A stretch of DNA of 64,000 nucleotides from Clostridium sp. OM02-18AC (GCF_003481825.1 NZ_QULW01000021.1:1-64000); one strand, 5' to 3'; counted from the stretch's first letter, positions 7,847-17,078 are shown. Program-made: numbers and translations. Notes: generated from the sequence alone by a model not told the origin.

Positions 7847-8604
7847 AAAAGAAAATCAGAAACAATTCCAGCCTTCCGGCTATGATCTTAATGTTTCTCC
7901 TGCTGTTTTTCTGGCAGGCAGCAGCAATGGGTGTGAATGCGGCTTATATCCTCCCTTCCCCGATCCAGATCCTGGTACGGCTCTGGGAACTTCGGGAACC
8001 GCTTTTTACGGCACATTTGCCGGCAACCATGTCTGTGGTAGCGATTGGCCTTGGCATCTCCATTGTGCTTGGCTTAGGTCTTGCTGTTTTGATGGATGCC
8101 AATGATACCGCAAGAAGGGCATTGTATCCGCTCATCATCGCGTCACAGACCATCCCAACTACAGCCCTGGCTCCGCTTTTTGTGCTGTGGTTCGGCTATT
8201 CCATCTGGGGAAAGGTGCTGGTTACGGTACTCATTACCTTTTTCCCGATCACCATCACCGTGTTTGACGGCTTTCAGTCCGTAAAAACCGAGATGGAAGA
8301 GCTGCTCTTTACCTTCGGGGCATCCCCTGTCCAGATCTTCTGGAAGCTGAAAGTACCGGCAGTTTTGCCGTATTTTTTTTCCGCGATCAAGATGGCAGTA
8401 CCGCTTTCCATCATCGGAGCAGCAATTGGCGAATGGCTTGGGGCGCAGAATGGACTCGGCTACTTCAGCCGCCGTATGATGACGCAGTTAGATGGTGCCG
8501 GAGTCTTTGCACCGATTTTGTTATTGTCGGTGGTAGCCATGCTCTTTGTGTGGCTTGTCACACTGTTGGAAAAGCGGATGATCCGCTGGAGAAATGATTT
8601 ATAG
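7843..8604 (+). CDS. thiX: ABC transporter permease for thiamine pyrimidine precursor (ThiX)
   Basis: A 253-residue membrane protein with about six hydrophobic segments and the BPD_transp_1 coupling loop FGASPVQIFWKLKVPAVLPYF. It belongs to the SsuC/TauC-like permeases. It begins with GTG at 7843, overlapping the thiZ stop (GTGA), with AAGGAGG upstream. Gene order and the riboswitch make it the ThiX partner of ThiZ and ThiY. The 133 bases between it and thiY contain a short hairpin (GAATCC...GGATTC, about 8620-8635) and a partly palindromic segment near 8640-8664 that may tune mRNA stability. Confidence 0.9.
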   Translation: MKKKIRNNSSLPAMILMFLLLFFWQAAAMGVNAAYILPSPIQILVRLWELREPLFTAHLPATMSVVAIGLGISIVLGLGLAVLMDANDTARRALYPLIIASQTIPTTALAPLFVLWFGYSIWGKVLVTVLITFFPITITVFDGFQSVKTEMEELLFTFGASPVQIFWKLKVPAVLPYFFSAIKMAVPLSIIGAAIGEWLGAQNGLGYFSRRMMTQLDGAGVFAPILLLSVVAMLFVWLVTLLEKRMIRWRNDL

Positions 8605-8737
8605 ATAAAGAAGAATCCGGCTTTCCAGGATTCAATGCCTGCTGGCACGCATGCGTGAGCAGCAATGAAAAAAGTTATGGACAAATGAACAACGATAGAT
8701 GACACGAATAATACATAAAAGTGAGGACTTTAACATT

Positions 8738-9838
8738 ATGAAAAAAAGAACTTTGATCGCAACATTTACCGCAGCAGCTATGACCGTCGCAGCTCTTTCC
8801 GGCTGCTCAAACAGCGCAAAACCGGCAGAGACCTCTGCACAGGCTGAAACTACCGGCAAAGCAGAAGCAAGCGATGCAGAGACCAAAGAACAGGCTTCTG
8901 ATGCTGCAAAAGATGAGAAAAAAGATCTCCGCGAAGTGAATGTGGTTCTGGACTGGTATCCGAACGCCATCCATACTTTCCTTTATACCGCGATTGAGCG
9001 TGGCTATTACGAGGAAGAGGGACTGGATGTTCAGATCCGTTTCCCGGCTAACGCAAACGATGCACTTTCCATGGTAGCTGCCGGAAAAGCCGAAATCGGC
9101 ATGTACTACCAGCAGGACCTGATCCAGGCAGTGGCAAACCAGAAGGCATCGATCCGTTCCATCGGAGCCATTGTACAGTCTCCGCTGAACATCATCCTTT
9201 CCCTGAAGGATAAAAACATCACCAGCCCGAAAGATATGGTTGGAAAGACCATTGGTTACGGCGGGACCGTATTAAGTGAATCTTTGGTAAAATGCATGAT
9301 GGAGTATGTGGGTGCGGATGCTTCCGACGTCAATCTGGTCGACGTTGGTTTTGACCTGATGAGCTCCATGACGACCGGCAATGTCGATGCCACGATCGGC
9401 TGTCTGGTGAACCACGAGGTTCCGCAGATGGAAGAAGAAGGCTTCGAATTAAACTATTTCCCGGTAAGCGGATATGGAATCCCAAATTACTATGAAGAAG
9501 TGTTCCTGACTAACAACAAGCTGCTGGAAGAAGAACCGGAAGTGGTAGAAGGATTCCTCCGTGCATCCAAGAAAGGTTTTGACGATTTCAAGACCGATCC
9601 GGATGGCTGCCTTGCGATCTTAATGAACAACCAGAACGAGGCAAACTTCCCGCTGACCCAGAGTGTAGAAGAGCAGTCCTGCAAGACGCTGCTTCCGCTC
9701 ATGGAAACAGACTCCGCAGAGTTTTTAAGTCAGACCGAAGAATGCTGGCAGGAGAACATCGACTGGATGTTAGAAAACGGACTGATCGACAAAGCAGTGG
9801 ATGTGTCCGATGTCATGAGCGTCATCGATATCCAATAA
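8738..9838 (+). CDS. thiY: Thiamine pyrimidine precursor-binding lipoprotein (ThiY, NMT1/THI5-like)
   Basis: A 366-residue lipoprotein: basic n-region, hydrophobic core, lipobox ALSGC, then a Lys/Glu/Ala-rich tether of about 50 residues. The mature domain opens with VVLDWYPNAIHTFLYTAIERGYY, characteristic of the NMT1/THI5 family that binds pyrimidine thiamine precursors. It would capture ligand outside the membrane and hand it to ThiX. The ATG at 8738 is chosen over 8699 because GTGAGGAC precedes it and the signal peptide begins there. It is the last gene of the riboswitch operon. Confidence 0.92.
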   Translation: MKKRTLIATFTAAAMTVAALSGCSNSAKPAETSAQAETTGKAEASDAETKEQASDAAKDEKKDLREVNVVLDWYPNAIHTFLYTAIERGYYEEEGLDVQIRFPANANDALSMVAAGKAEIGMYYQQDLIQAVANQKASIRSIGAIVQSPLNIILSLKDKNITSPKDMVGKTIGYGGTVLSESLVKCMMEYVGADASDVNLVDVGFDLMSSMTTGNVDATIGCLVNHEVPQMEEEGFELNYFPVSGYGIPNYYEEVFLTNNKLLEEEPEVVEGFLRASKKGFDDFKTDPDGCLAILMNNQNEANFPLTQSVEEQSCKTLLPLMETDSAEFLSQTEECWQENIDWMLENGLIDKAVDVSDVMSVIDIQ

Positions 9839-9856
9839 CCATATTAACATATGACA

Positions 9857-9896
9857 AGGGCCGTGTGAGTTGCCGAAAGGCAACTCACACGGCCCT
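9857..9896. terminator. Long perfect hairpin between convergent genes
   Basis: An 18-bp perfect stem, AGGGCCGTGTGAGTTGCC paired with its complement, closes on a GAAA tetraloop. It lies between the convergent thiY and CYTH genes. Neither side has a T-run, so it may be an atypical bidirectional terminator or a 3'-end stabiliser. Confidence 0.65.
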
Positions 9897-9915
9897 ATTA
9901 AAGTGAATCAAATTG

Positions 9916-10368
9916 TTATTTAGCTCCCTGGCTAAGCCTGCTGTTCTGGTATTTTCCAGAGAGTGTGACATCTTCTCCGAACCAGTCAGGCGGTGTAAAG
10001 CGGTTCGCTTCTTCGATGGAAGAAAACTCTACTTCTGCGAGCATAAGCCCTTCGTATACGCCGGAAAATACATCGAGTTCGATGATGAGACTGGTGCCTT
10101 CTATGGGCTTTTTGTAGCGTGTTTTGGTGATGATGATTCCGTCGGCTTTGGAACGCAGGTGTTCGTAGGATTCTTTGGTGAGCGGAAGATTGTATTCTTC
10201 CCGTGCCAGGAGACCTTTGGATTTGTAGGTAAGGAAATATGCTTCATTTTCCTTTCGGACCCGTACTACCGGATTGGTACTCAAATATCCCTGTTCCATG
10301 GAAATGGATTCCCAGGAATGGTAATCTGAGGGTGGCGCTGAGACTAAAAATTTTCGTTCAATTTCCAT
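9916..10368 (-). CDS. CYTH domain protein (triphosphate tunnel metalloenzyme family)
   Basis: A 150-residue protein with the diagnostic N-terminal ExExK motif (MEIERKF) and later tunnel residues such as VRVRKENEAYFLTYKSKG, REEYNLPL, KTRYKKP, IELDVFSG and AEVEFSS. CYTH enzymes bind triphosphates in a beta tunnel with Mg or Mn. Known members include tripolyphosphatase, thiamine triphosphatase and class IV adenylate cyclase. The ATG at 10368 has AAAGGAG before it; longer starts lack support. It faces the thiamine salvage operon, which makes thiamine triphosphate a tempting substrate, but nothing in the sequence proves this. Confidence 0.88.
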   Translation of the reverse strand: MEIERKFLVSAPPSDYHSWESISMEQGYLSTNPVVRVRKENEAYFLTYKSKGLLAREEYNLPLTKESYEHLRSKADGIIITKTRYKKPIEGTSLIIELDVFSGVYEGLMLAEVEFSSIEEANRFTPPDWFGEDVTLSGKYQNSRLSQGAK

Positions 10369-10454
10369 AATTTCTCCTTTTTTGTCGAGTTTTGTATCCT
10401 TTTTCCTGTATATCTGAAAGTTTATAATTCTTTCCATAAGTATAACGGAAATCG

Positions 10455-10483
10455 TTGGAAAGATAAAGGGTTTGTGGTATGAT
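10455..10483 (+). promoter_or_regulatory. Promoter of the binding-protein / GGDEF-EAL pair
   Basis: TTGGAA (10455-10460), a 17-base spacer and TATGAT (10478-10483) lie upstream of the lipoprotein gene in the divergent region shared with the CYTH gene. Confidence 0.65.
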
Positions 10484-10526
10484 AAATAGTAATGAAAAAA
10501 TAAGCACAAACAAGGGGAGGGGTCAG

Positions 10527-11975
10527 GTGAATCATACTATGAAGAAAAACGTTGTTCTTCCGATTCTGCTGGCGGGTACTTTTGTGCTGACTGCATGCAG
10601 CCAGTCTGAAGCACCGGACGACAGACCGGTACACATTACCATGTGGCATTATTACAATGGAGCGCAGAAGGATCAATTCGATGAGCTGGTTCAGAAGTTC
10701 AATGATACTGTCGGACTGGATCAGAAAATTATTGTGGAAACATTCAGCAAAGGCAGTGTCACGGAATTAGAAGATGCAATTACTGCCAGCATGGATGGGA
10801 AAACAGGAAGCGATCCATTGCCGAATCTGTGTTCTTCTTATGCGGATACGGCATATAAACTGTATCAAAAAGACCTGCTTGTGGACTACAGACCGTTTTT
10901 GACAGACGAGGAATATAACAGTTATGTGTCCGGTTATGTGGAAGAGGGCAATTTCGGTTCGGAATCCTCCATGATGATATTCCCAATTGCAAAGTCAACC
11001 GAGGTCCTGACACTCAACAATACTGCCTGGGAGCCATTTGCAAAGGAAACCGGTGCATCCCTGGAAAATCTTTCTACCTGGGAAGGTCTGGCACAGACAG
11101 CCAAAAGTTATTATGAATGGACGGATGCGAAAACAGAGGAGCCAAACGACGGGCAGGCATTCTTTGGTCGAGATTCTTTTGCAAACTACATGCTGATCGG
11201 AAGTCATCAGCTTGGACATACGATTTATGTAAGTGAAGACGGTGCAATAAAAACCGATGCAGAGAAAGAAACGATGCGCAGACTCTGGGATCATTATTAT
11301 GTACCTTATATCAGTGGTTATTATCTTGCAGAAGGAAAGTTCCGGAGCGATGACTTAAAGACTGGCCGGATTGCCGCATATGTGGGGTCTACCAGTGGGG
11401 CTGCTTATACACCGGAGCAGGTTACCTACGACGATGGTACAACTGAGGACATTACCTGCAGTCAGCTTCCTCTTCCGAATTTTGAGGGAACTGAGGCATG
11501 TGCAGTCCAGCAGGGGGCAGGTGTTGTCATGTTCGATGCCGATGAAAAAACAGAAAAAGCTGCCGTGACCTTTTTGAAATGGCTGACTGAGGACGAACAG
11601 AATGTATGCTTTTCTGCTGCATCCGGTTATCTTCCTGTGAAAGTAAGTGCCAATAATATGGAAGAAATCAACAATTATTTTAAGGAATCCGGGCAGGAAC
11701 TGAATCCAAAACTGGAAGCTATGCTCCATACAGCGATTCCTCAGGTACAGCAGTACGAACTGTATACGACAAAACCTTTTGAACATGCGAATGATGCACG
11801 AAAGATAATCGATTCGACATTACCTGCACTGGCAAAAGCAAACAGAGAACAGGTACAGGCATTGCTTGCAGAGGGAAGTTCCCTTGCAGATGCAGTAGCA
11901 CAGTATAGCACGGATGATATGTTTGAAGCGTGGTATGAAGACACAGAAAGCCAGCTGAACCATTTAGCTGATTGA
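10527..11975 (+). CDS. Extracellular solute-binding lipoprotein (family 1), orphan
   Basis: A lipoprotein of about 482 residues with lipobox VLTAC near residue 25 and the family 1 (sugar-type) binding-protein opening HITMWHYYNGAQKDQFDELVQKFND. Later motifs GRIAAYVGSTSG and KAAVTFLKWLTEDEQNVCFSAASGYLPV are typical of the same family. AGGGGAGG lies five bases before GTG 10527; ATG 10539 is the alternative. No ABC permease or ATPase is nearby. Instead the stop codon region runs straight into a membrane GGDEF-EAL gene, so it probably acts as a ligand receptor for that enzyme rather than in uptake. The ligand is unknown. Confidence 0.88.
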   Translation: MNHTMKKNVVLPILLAGTFVLTACSQSEAPDDRPVHITMWHYYNGAQKDQFDELVQKFNDTVGLDQKIIVETFSKGSVTELEDAITASMDGKTGSDPLPNLCSSYADTAYKLYQKDLLVDYRPFLTDEEYNSYVSGYVEEGNFGSESSMMIFPIAKSTEVLTLNNTAWEPFAKETGASLENLSTWEGLAQTAKSYYEWTDAKTEEPNDGQAFFGRDSFANYMLIGSHQLGHTIYVSEDGAIKTDAEKETMRRLWDHYYVPYISGYYLAEGKFRSDDLKTGRIAAYVGSTSGAAYTPEQVTYDDGTTEDITCSQLPLPNFEGTEACAVQQGAGVVMFDADEKTEKAAVTFLKWLTEDEQNVCFSAASGYLPVKVSANNMEEINNYFKESGQELNPKLEAMLHTAIPQVQQYELYTTKPFEHANDARKIIDSTLPALAKANREQVQALLAEGSSLADAVAQYSTDDMFEAWYEDTESQLNHLAD

Positions 11976-11986
11976 GGTTGAGGCGC

Positions 11987-14944
11987 ATGAAAAATGCAAG
12001 ATCTATGAAATCCAGGCTTATTGTTCCGTTCTGCCTGATCCTGATATTTCAGACTGTTTTTATGATGATCTTTTTGTCGAATGGCACGGTGGCGAAAAGC
12101 CTATATGCAAATGAGATCGATTCCATAGAGAAAGATGTCCAGAACAGCGAACTTTTGCTGGAACGGGAGATGGTCCAGCACTGGCTCAACGATATCCGGA
12201 CTTCTGTTACGGTTCAGAAAAAGATTCAAATCGTTCTGGAGGAACAAAACCGCCAGCCAGATGATATTCAGACAGACTGGCAGCTGAATGCATCTATTTT
12301 AAATGCGATCATGCCGGATGTTTTGGATCTGCTGCACCGAAGCTATGGAAATAGCATTTACGTAATATTAGACGGCCCTTCTTCCGCTCATAACAAGTCA
12401 GGGCACAAAGCCGGTGTAGGAGTCACGGATACGGACAGCAGCAGTTTTGCTGCCGACAATTCCGATTTACTTCTTGTAAGGGGAACGGCATCTGTTTCAA
12501 AAGATTACAAAATTCCACTCTCCAGAGACTGGCAGATGGATTATGACCTGTCACAGACAGAAGTCTCAGAGTATCCGTTTTATACCCCGTATACCATTGC
12601 AAAGAGTGCGAAAATCCTTGAAAGCACAGAGCAGTATGGGTATTTAAGCAGCATTTCCCCTGCACTTCAGACAGATACGGATGGGCTCAGTTATTCCATC
12701 CCGCTGGTGCTGGAAGATGGTTCTGTTGTTGGTGTTCTTGGCGGAACCCTGAATAAAACCCAGATTTATGCACTTTTGAAAAATGAACTTTTCCAAAGTG
12801 ATGCAGATACCATTCAGCTGATTGCGGAAAAAAATACAGATGAAGTCCGGCTGACTCCGGTTCTGGCATACGGCTCGGCCTATAACTGCAGCTTTGGAAA
12901 CAGGGAAAGCCTTTCTTATGTGGATACAAAATGGAAAGGAATCAAGAAGATCACAGATGAAAAGAACGACAGCTGGTATCTTACTTTCATGAAGCTTCCG
13001 ATTTATGGAGCGGATTCTCCATACAGCCAGACAGAATGGATGATCGCAGTGCTGCGCAGGCAAAGCGTTATGGAATCGTTTTATCAGAAACTTCTGAACG
13101 GACTTTTAAAGGGATGCGCCTTTTCCCTGATTCCGGGAATTCTGTTTGCATTATTATATGGAGAGTATTTCACAAGTCCGATCCGGCGGCTGATCCGCCA
13201 GCTGCGTTCTTTCAAGAACGGAAGCCGCATCCGGCTGCAGCGGACATGGATCAGTGAACTGGATGAACTAAGCCGTGCAATCGAGCATTTAAGCGCGGAT
13301 GTTGCAGAGTCTGCGCTGCGTATTTCGCGTATTCTGGATGCATCCGGAGTTCCGATTGGTGTGTTTGAATACCTCCCGGAGAGCAAACAGGTATTTTGCA
13401 GCCGCAGCCTTTTTGAACTTCTTGGTCTTCAGGAAATAGACGAAGAATATACCTATCTGGAATCAGAGGGGTTTGCAAAAATGATGCAGGTTCTTGGAAC
13501 CGGAATCAAAGAGAGCGAAGATGTCCGTCTTTACCAGATTTCCCGCAATGGAGCGAACCGTTATCTGCGCCTGAAGATTGTAAAAACAGAACATGGAAAT
13601 GAAACGGGTGTCCTTCTGGACGTATCAGAAGAAGTAGAAAAACAGAGACGCCTGGAACTGGAACGGGATTATGACCAGCTTACGGAACTTTACAACCGCG
13701 GAGCGTTCCGTAAGAACACGGAAAGTCTTTTAGACAGTGGAACGTTGTCCTGTGCTGCAATGGTTATGTGGGACCTTGATAATTTAAAGTATGTCAATGA
13801 TACGTATGGACATGAAATGGGAGACCGTTACATTAAACTCTTTGCAGATCAGTTAAAGCAGCTTGTCGCTTTGGGGGCTATTGTAGAACGCCATTCCGGC
13901 GATGAATTTATGGCATTTTTGTGCGGGGAGAATGAAGAACAGATCCGTACGGAAATCCAGAAATTTTTTGCAGCTGCCCGAAATGTGGCTTTGAAAGTAG
14001 ACGAAGACTACGAACTGCCGCTTCGTGCATCGGCCGGAATTACATGGTATCCGCGTCAGGCAAGAGATTTCTTGACACTGTCACGTTATGCGGACTTTGC
14101 CATGTATATGTCGAAACACAGCACAAAAGGGGTTTTGCAGGAATTTGATTTTTCCAGTTATCAGAAAAATGCTTATCTGCTTTCCGGACGAGAGGAACTG
14201 AACCAGCTATTGGAGCGTGATGATGTCCCGTTTGCACTTCAGCCAATCTTAAGCCGGGATGGAAGTGTATTTGGATATGAGGCACTGATGCGGCCGAACG
14301 GAAAAAATCTGAAAAATATCCAGGAAGCCTTGAATCTGGCAAAAAGCCAGGCAAAATTGCCACAGTTTGAACAACTGACCTGGGTCTGTGCATTAAAATG
14401 GTTCCGGGAACATGAAGCAGAATTGCCAAAAGGCAGTCATCTGTTCATCAATTCCATTGCAAACACGGCATTGTCTCAGGAATGTCTGGACAATCTGGTA
14501 GAAACTTATCCGGATCTTTTTAAGCGGATTGTGCTTGAGATCACGGAGGGAGAAGCAATCAACAGCGGTGATATGGAATTTAAGATCAGTTCCGTGAACC
14601 AGACAGGCGGTATGCTGGCACTGGATGATTTTGGCTCCGGATACAGCAGCGAAGGAACACTTCTGAATCTGGATGTTGATATCGTAAAGCTGGACATGGA
14701 ACTGGTTCAGGGCATTCATGAAAATCCGGACAAGCAGGAAATGGCAGCAAATCTGATCCACTACTGCAAGGAACGAAAGATTCTGGTGCTTGCAGAGGGG
14801 GTAGAGCGGATTGAAGAACTCCATACCATGATGATGCTCGGGGCAGACTTGTTCCAGGGCTATTATCTTGGACGTCCGGAACTGGAAATCCGCCCGGTTA
14901 ACCCTTATGTGATCCAGAAAATGCGGGCACTTTGTGAATTCTGA
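11987..14944 (+). CDS. Membrane sensor with extracellular domain, PAS-like, GGDEF and EAL domains
   Basis: A 985-residue protein. A first membrane helix (about 10-32) is followed by an extracellular region of about 340 residues that looks Cache-like, a second helix (GCAFSLIPGILFALLYGEYF), a HAMP-like stretch and a PAS-like segment. The GGDEF domain has the active variant SGDEF (RHSGDEFMAF). The EAL domain keeps EALMRP, EITEGE, LDDFGSGYSS, VKLDMEL, AEGVE and FQGYYLGRP. Both c-di-GMP synthesis and breakdown are therefore possible. It starts 11 bases after the lipoprotein stop, so the two are translationally coupled. The arrangement recalls the NspS-MbaA pair of Vibrio cholerae, where a binding protein sets the direction of the enzyme; that comparison is inference. 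Confidence 0.92.
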   Translation: MKNARSMKSRLIVPFCLILIFQTVFMMIFLSNGTVAKSLYANEIDSIEKDVQNSELLLEREMVQHWLNDIRTSVTVQKKIQIVLEEQNRQPDDIQTDWQLNASILNAIMPDVLDLLHRSYGNSIYVILDGPSSAHNKSGHKAGVGVTDTDSSSFAADNSDLLLVRGTASVSKDYKIPLSRDWQMDYDLSQTEVSEYPFYTPYTIAKSAKILESTEQYGYLSSISPALQTDTDGLSYSIPLVLEDGSVVGVLGGTLNKTQIYALLKNELFQSDADTIQLIAEKNTDEVRLTPVLAYGSAYNCSFGNRESLSYVDTKWKGIKKITDEKNDSWYLTFMKLPIYGADSPYSQTEWMIAVLRRQSVMESFYQKLLNGLLKGCAFSLIPGILFALLYGEYFTSPIRRLIRQLRSFKNGSRIRLQRTWISELDELSRAIEHLSADVAESALRISRILDASGVPIGVFEYLPESKQVFCSRSLFELLGLQEIDEEYTYLESEGFAKMMQVLGTGIKESEDVRLYQISRNGANRYLRLKIVKTEHGNETGVLLDVSEEVEKQRRLELERDYDQLTELYNRGAFRKNTESLLDSGTLSCAAMVMWDLDNLKYVNDTYGHEMGDRYIKLFADQLKQLVALGAIVERHSGDEFMAFLCGENEEQIRTEIQKFFAAARNVALKVDEDYELPLRASAGITWYPRQARDFLTLSRYADFAMYMSKHSTKGVLQEFDFSSYQKNAYLLSGREELNQLLERDDVPFALQPILSRDGSVFGYEALMRPNGKNLKNIQEALNLAKSQAKLPQFEQLTWVCALKWFREHEAELPKGSHLFINSIANTALSQECLDNLVETYPDLFKRIVLEITEGEAINSGDMEFKISSVNQTGGMLALDDFGSGYSSEGTLLNLDVDIVKLDMELVQGIHENPDKQEMAANLIHYCKERKILVLAEGVERIEELHTMMMLGADLFQGYYLGRPELEIRPVNPYVIQKMRALCEF

Positions 14945-14979
14945 TAAAATTAGGACTGGTAATTATAAAAAGTCTATGC

Positions 14980-14985
14980 TATAAT
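14980..14985 (+). promoter_or_regulatory. -10 element of the tig promoter
   Basis: TATAAT stands 65 bases before the trigger factor start. The -35 region is weak, so only the -10 hexamer is clear. Confidence 0.45.
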
Positions 14986-15049
14986 GGTGAATTGAAGTGT
15001 GGCGCCCTGCCGGGACGGCCATACATAGATGTAAGGAGGAACCCATATT

Positions 15050-16336
15050 ATGAGTTTACAGGTAGAAAAATTAGAAAAAAACATGGCGAAATTAACCGTA
15101 GAAGTACCGGCAGAGCAGTTTGAGGCAGCTCTTAAAACTTCCTATAACAAGAATAAAAACAAATTCAACATTCCTGGTTTCCGTAAAGGAAAAGCTCCGC
15201 AGGCAATGATCGAGAAAATGTACGGCGTGGGCGTTTTCTATGAGGACGCTGTAGACGAAGCAATCAACGCTTCCTACCCGGATGCTGCAAAAGAGAGCGG
15301 TCTTGAGATCGTTTCCAGACCGGAAATCTCCATCGAGCAGGTTGAGAAGGGCAAAGCATTCATCTACGTTGCAACCGTAGCTACCAAGCCGGAAGTTACC
15401 CTTGGTGAGTACAAAGGCATCGAAGTAGAGAAAGCAAAACCGGAAGTTACCGACGCTGACGTAGAGGCAGAGTTAAAGAAAGTTCAGGAGCAGAACTCCA
15501 GACTGGTAACCGTAGAAGACCGTGCAGTAGCAGATGGTGACCAGACCGTGATCGATTTCGAGGGCTTTGTAGATGGCAAGGCATTTGAGGGCGGCAAGGC
15601 AGAGGATTACACCCTGGTGATCGGTTCTCATTCTTTCATCGATACCTTCGAGGATCAGCTGATCGGCAAGAACATCGGTGAGGATGTAGAAGTAAACGTA
15701 ACTTTCCCGGCTGAGTATCATGCAGCTGAGCTGGCTGGCAAGCCGGCAACTTTCAAGGTTAAGATCAAAGAGATCAAGATGAAAGAGCTTCCGGAGCTGA
15801 ACGATGAGTTCGCAAGCGAAGTTTCTGAGTTCGAGACTCTCGACGCATACAAAGAGGATGTTAAGAACAAACTGGCTGAGACCAAGCAGGCACAGGCTAC
15901 CGCTGAGAACGAGAACAACGTAGTACAGAAAGTTGTTGACAACGCTCAGATGGATATCCCGGCACCGATGGTTGACGAGCAGGTTCGCAACATGATCGAG
16001 GACTATGCACGCAGACTGCAGAGCCAGGGCATCAGCTTTGACCAGTATCTGCAGTTCACCGGCAGCACCATCGAGCAGCTCCAGGAGCAGATGCGTCCGC
16101 AGGCTGAGTTAAGACTGCGCACCCGTCTGGTACTCGAGGCTGTTGTAGCAGCTGAGAAGATCGAGCCGTCTGACGAGTTAGTAGAGGCTGAGATCAAGAA
16201 GATGTCTGAGAACTACAAGATGGACGTTGAGCAGATCAAGAACATTATGGGTGAGGCTGGAATGGCTCAGATGAAGGCTGATATGGCTGTTCAGGAGGCA
16301 GTAGATTTCCTGGTAGCTGAGGCTAAGTTAGTATAA
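15050..16336 (+). CDS. tig: Trigger factor (ribosome-associated chaperone and prolyl isomerase)
   Basis: A 428-residue protein of normal trigger factor length. The N-terminal ribosome-binding domain has the signature GFRKGKAPQAMIEKMYG. The middle FKBP-type domain (about 150-250) includes GDQTVIDFEGFVDGKAFEGGKAEDY. The C-terminal helical arms follow. It binds nascent chains at the ribosome exit tunnel. TAAGGAGG precedes the ATG. It uses the GAG and AAG codons and GTA/GTT valines of a highly expressed gene, unlike its neighbours. It heads the conserved tig-clpP-clpX-lon block linking folding to proteolysis. Confidence 0.97.
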   Translation: MSLQVEKLEKNMAKLTVEVPAEQFEAALKTSYNKNKNKFNIPGFRKGKAPQAMIEKMYGVGVFYEDAVDEAINASYPDAAKESGLEIVSRPEISIEQVEKGKAFIYVATVATKPEVTLGEYKGIEVEKAKPEVTDADVEAELKKVQEQNSRLVTVEDRAVADGDQTVIDFEGFVDGKAFEGGKAEDYTLVIGSHSFIDTFEDQLIGKNIGEDVEVNVTFPAEYHAAELAGKPATFKVKIKEIKMKELPELNDEFASEVSEFETLDAYKEDVKNKLAETKQAQATAENENNVVQKVVDNAQMDIPAPMVDEQVRNMIEDYARRLQSQGISFDQYLQFTGSTIEQLQEQMRPQAELRLRTRLVLEAVVAAEKIEPSDELVEAEIKKMSENYKMDVEQIKNIMGEAGMAQMKADMAVQEAVDFLVAEAKLV

Positions 16337-16370
16337 TATCTTCCAGAAAAGGAAATAGTATGATTATGAC

Positions 16371-16409
16371 TAGGTGCAGATTTCGGGCCAGACCTGGAGT
16401 CTGCACCTA
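16371..16409 (+). other. Intercistronic hairpin between tig and clpP
   Basis: TAGGTGCAGA (16371-16380) and TCTGCACCTA (16400-16409) form a perfect 10-bp stem. No T-run follows. It may be a processing or stability element, or a weak terminator that lowers clpP relative to tig. Confidence 0.55.
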
Positions 16410-16496
16410 TCATTGCAAAAGACAGGAAACCGTGAAGGTTGTCACTGGTACTTCCTGTGATGCAAGGAATGCAAGAAAAAACAGGAGGATTTGACG

Positions 16497-17078
16497 ATGG
16501 CATTGGTACCTTATGTAATTGAACAGACCAGCAGAGGAGAACGCTCCTACGATATTTATTCCCGATTATTAAAAGAGAGAATTATTTTCCTTGGAGAAGA
16601 GGTGACCGACGTTTCAGCAAGTCTGATCGTCGCACAGCTTCTGTTCCTGGAGTCTGAGGATCCGGGCAAGGATATTAACTTATATATTAACAGCCCGGGA
16701 GGTTCCGTAACAGCTGGTATGGCGATCTACGATACCATGAATTACATCAAATGTGATGTATCTACGGTCTGCATCGGTATGGCAGCAAGTATGGGTGCAT
16801 TTCTTCTGGCAGGCGGCGCAAAGGGAAAACGTTTCGCGCTTCCGAATGCAGAGGTGATGATCCATCAGCCATCCGGCGGTGCACAGGGTCAGGCAACGGA
16901 AATTCAGATTGTTGCAGAGAAAATCCTGCAGACCAAAAAGAAATTAAATGAGATTCTTGCAGCAAATACCGGTCAGCCGTATGAGGTCATCTGCCGCGAC
17001 ACAGAGCGTGACAACTATATGACTGCCGAAGAAGCGTTAAAATACGGCCTGATCGACCAGGTGATCGCAAAACACTAA
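16497..17078 (+). CDS. clpP: ATP-dependent Clp protease proteolytic subunit ClpP
   Basis: A 193-residue serine peptidase with the ClpP triad visible: Ser98 in GMAASMGAF, His123 in MIHQPSGG and Asp172 in CRDTERDNYM. It forms two heptameric rings that degrade proteins unfolded by ClpX. The ATG at 16497 has AGGAGG eight bases before it; TTG at 16491 is too close. clpX follows 57 bases later. Confidence 0.97.
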   Translation: MALVPYVIEQTSRGERSYDIYSRLLKERIIFLGEEVTDVSASLIVAQLLFLESEDPGKDINLYINSPGGSVTAGMAIYDTMNYIKCDVSTVCIGMAASMGAFLLAGGAKGKRFALPNAEVMIHQPSGGAQGQATEIQIVAEKILQTKKKLNEILAANTGQPYEVICRDTERDNYMTAEEALKYGLIDQVIAKH

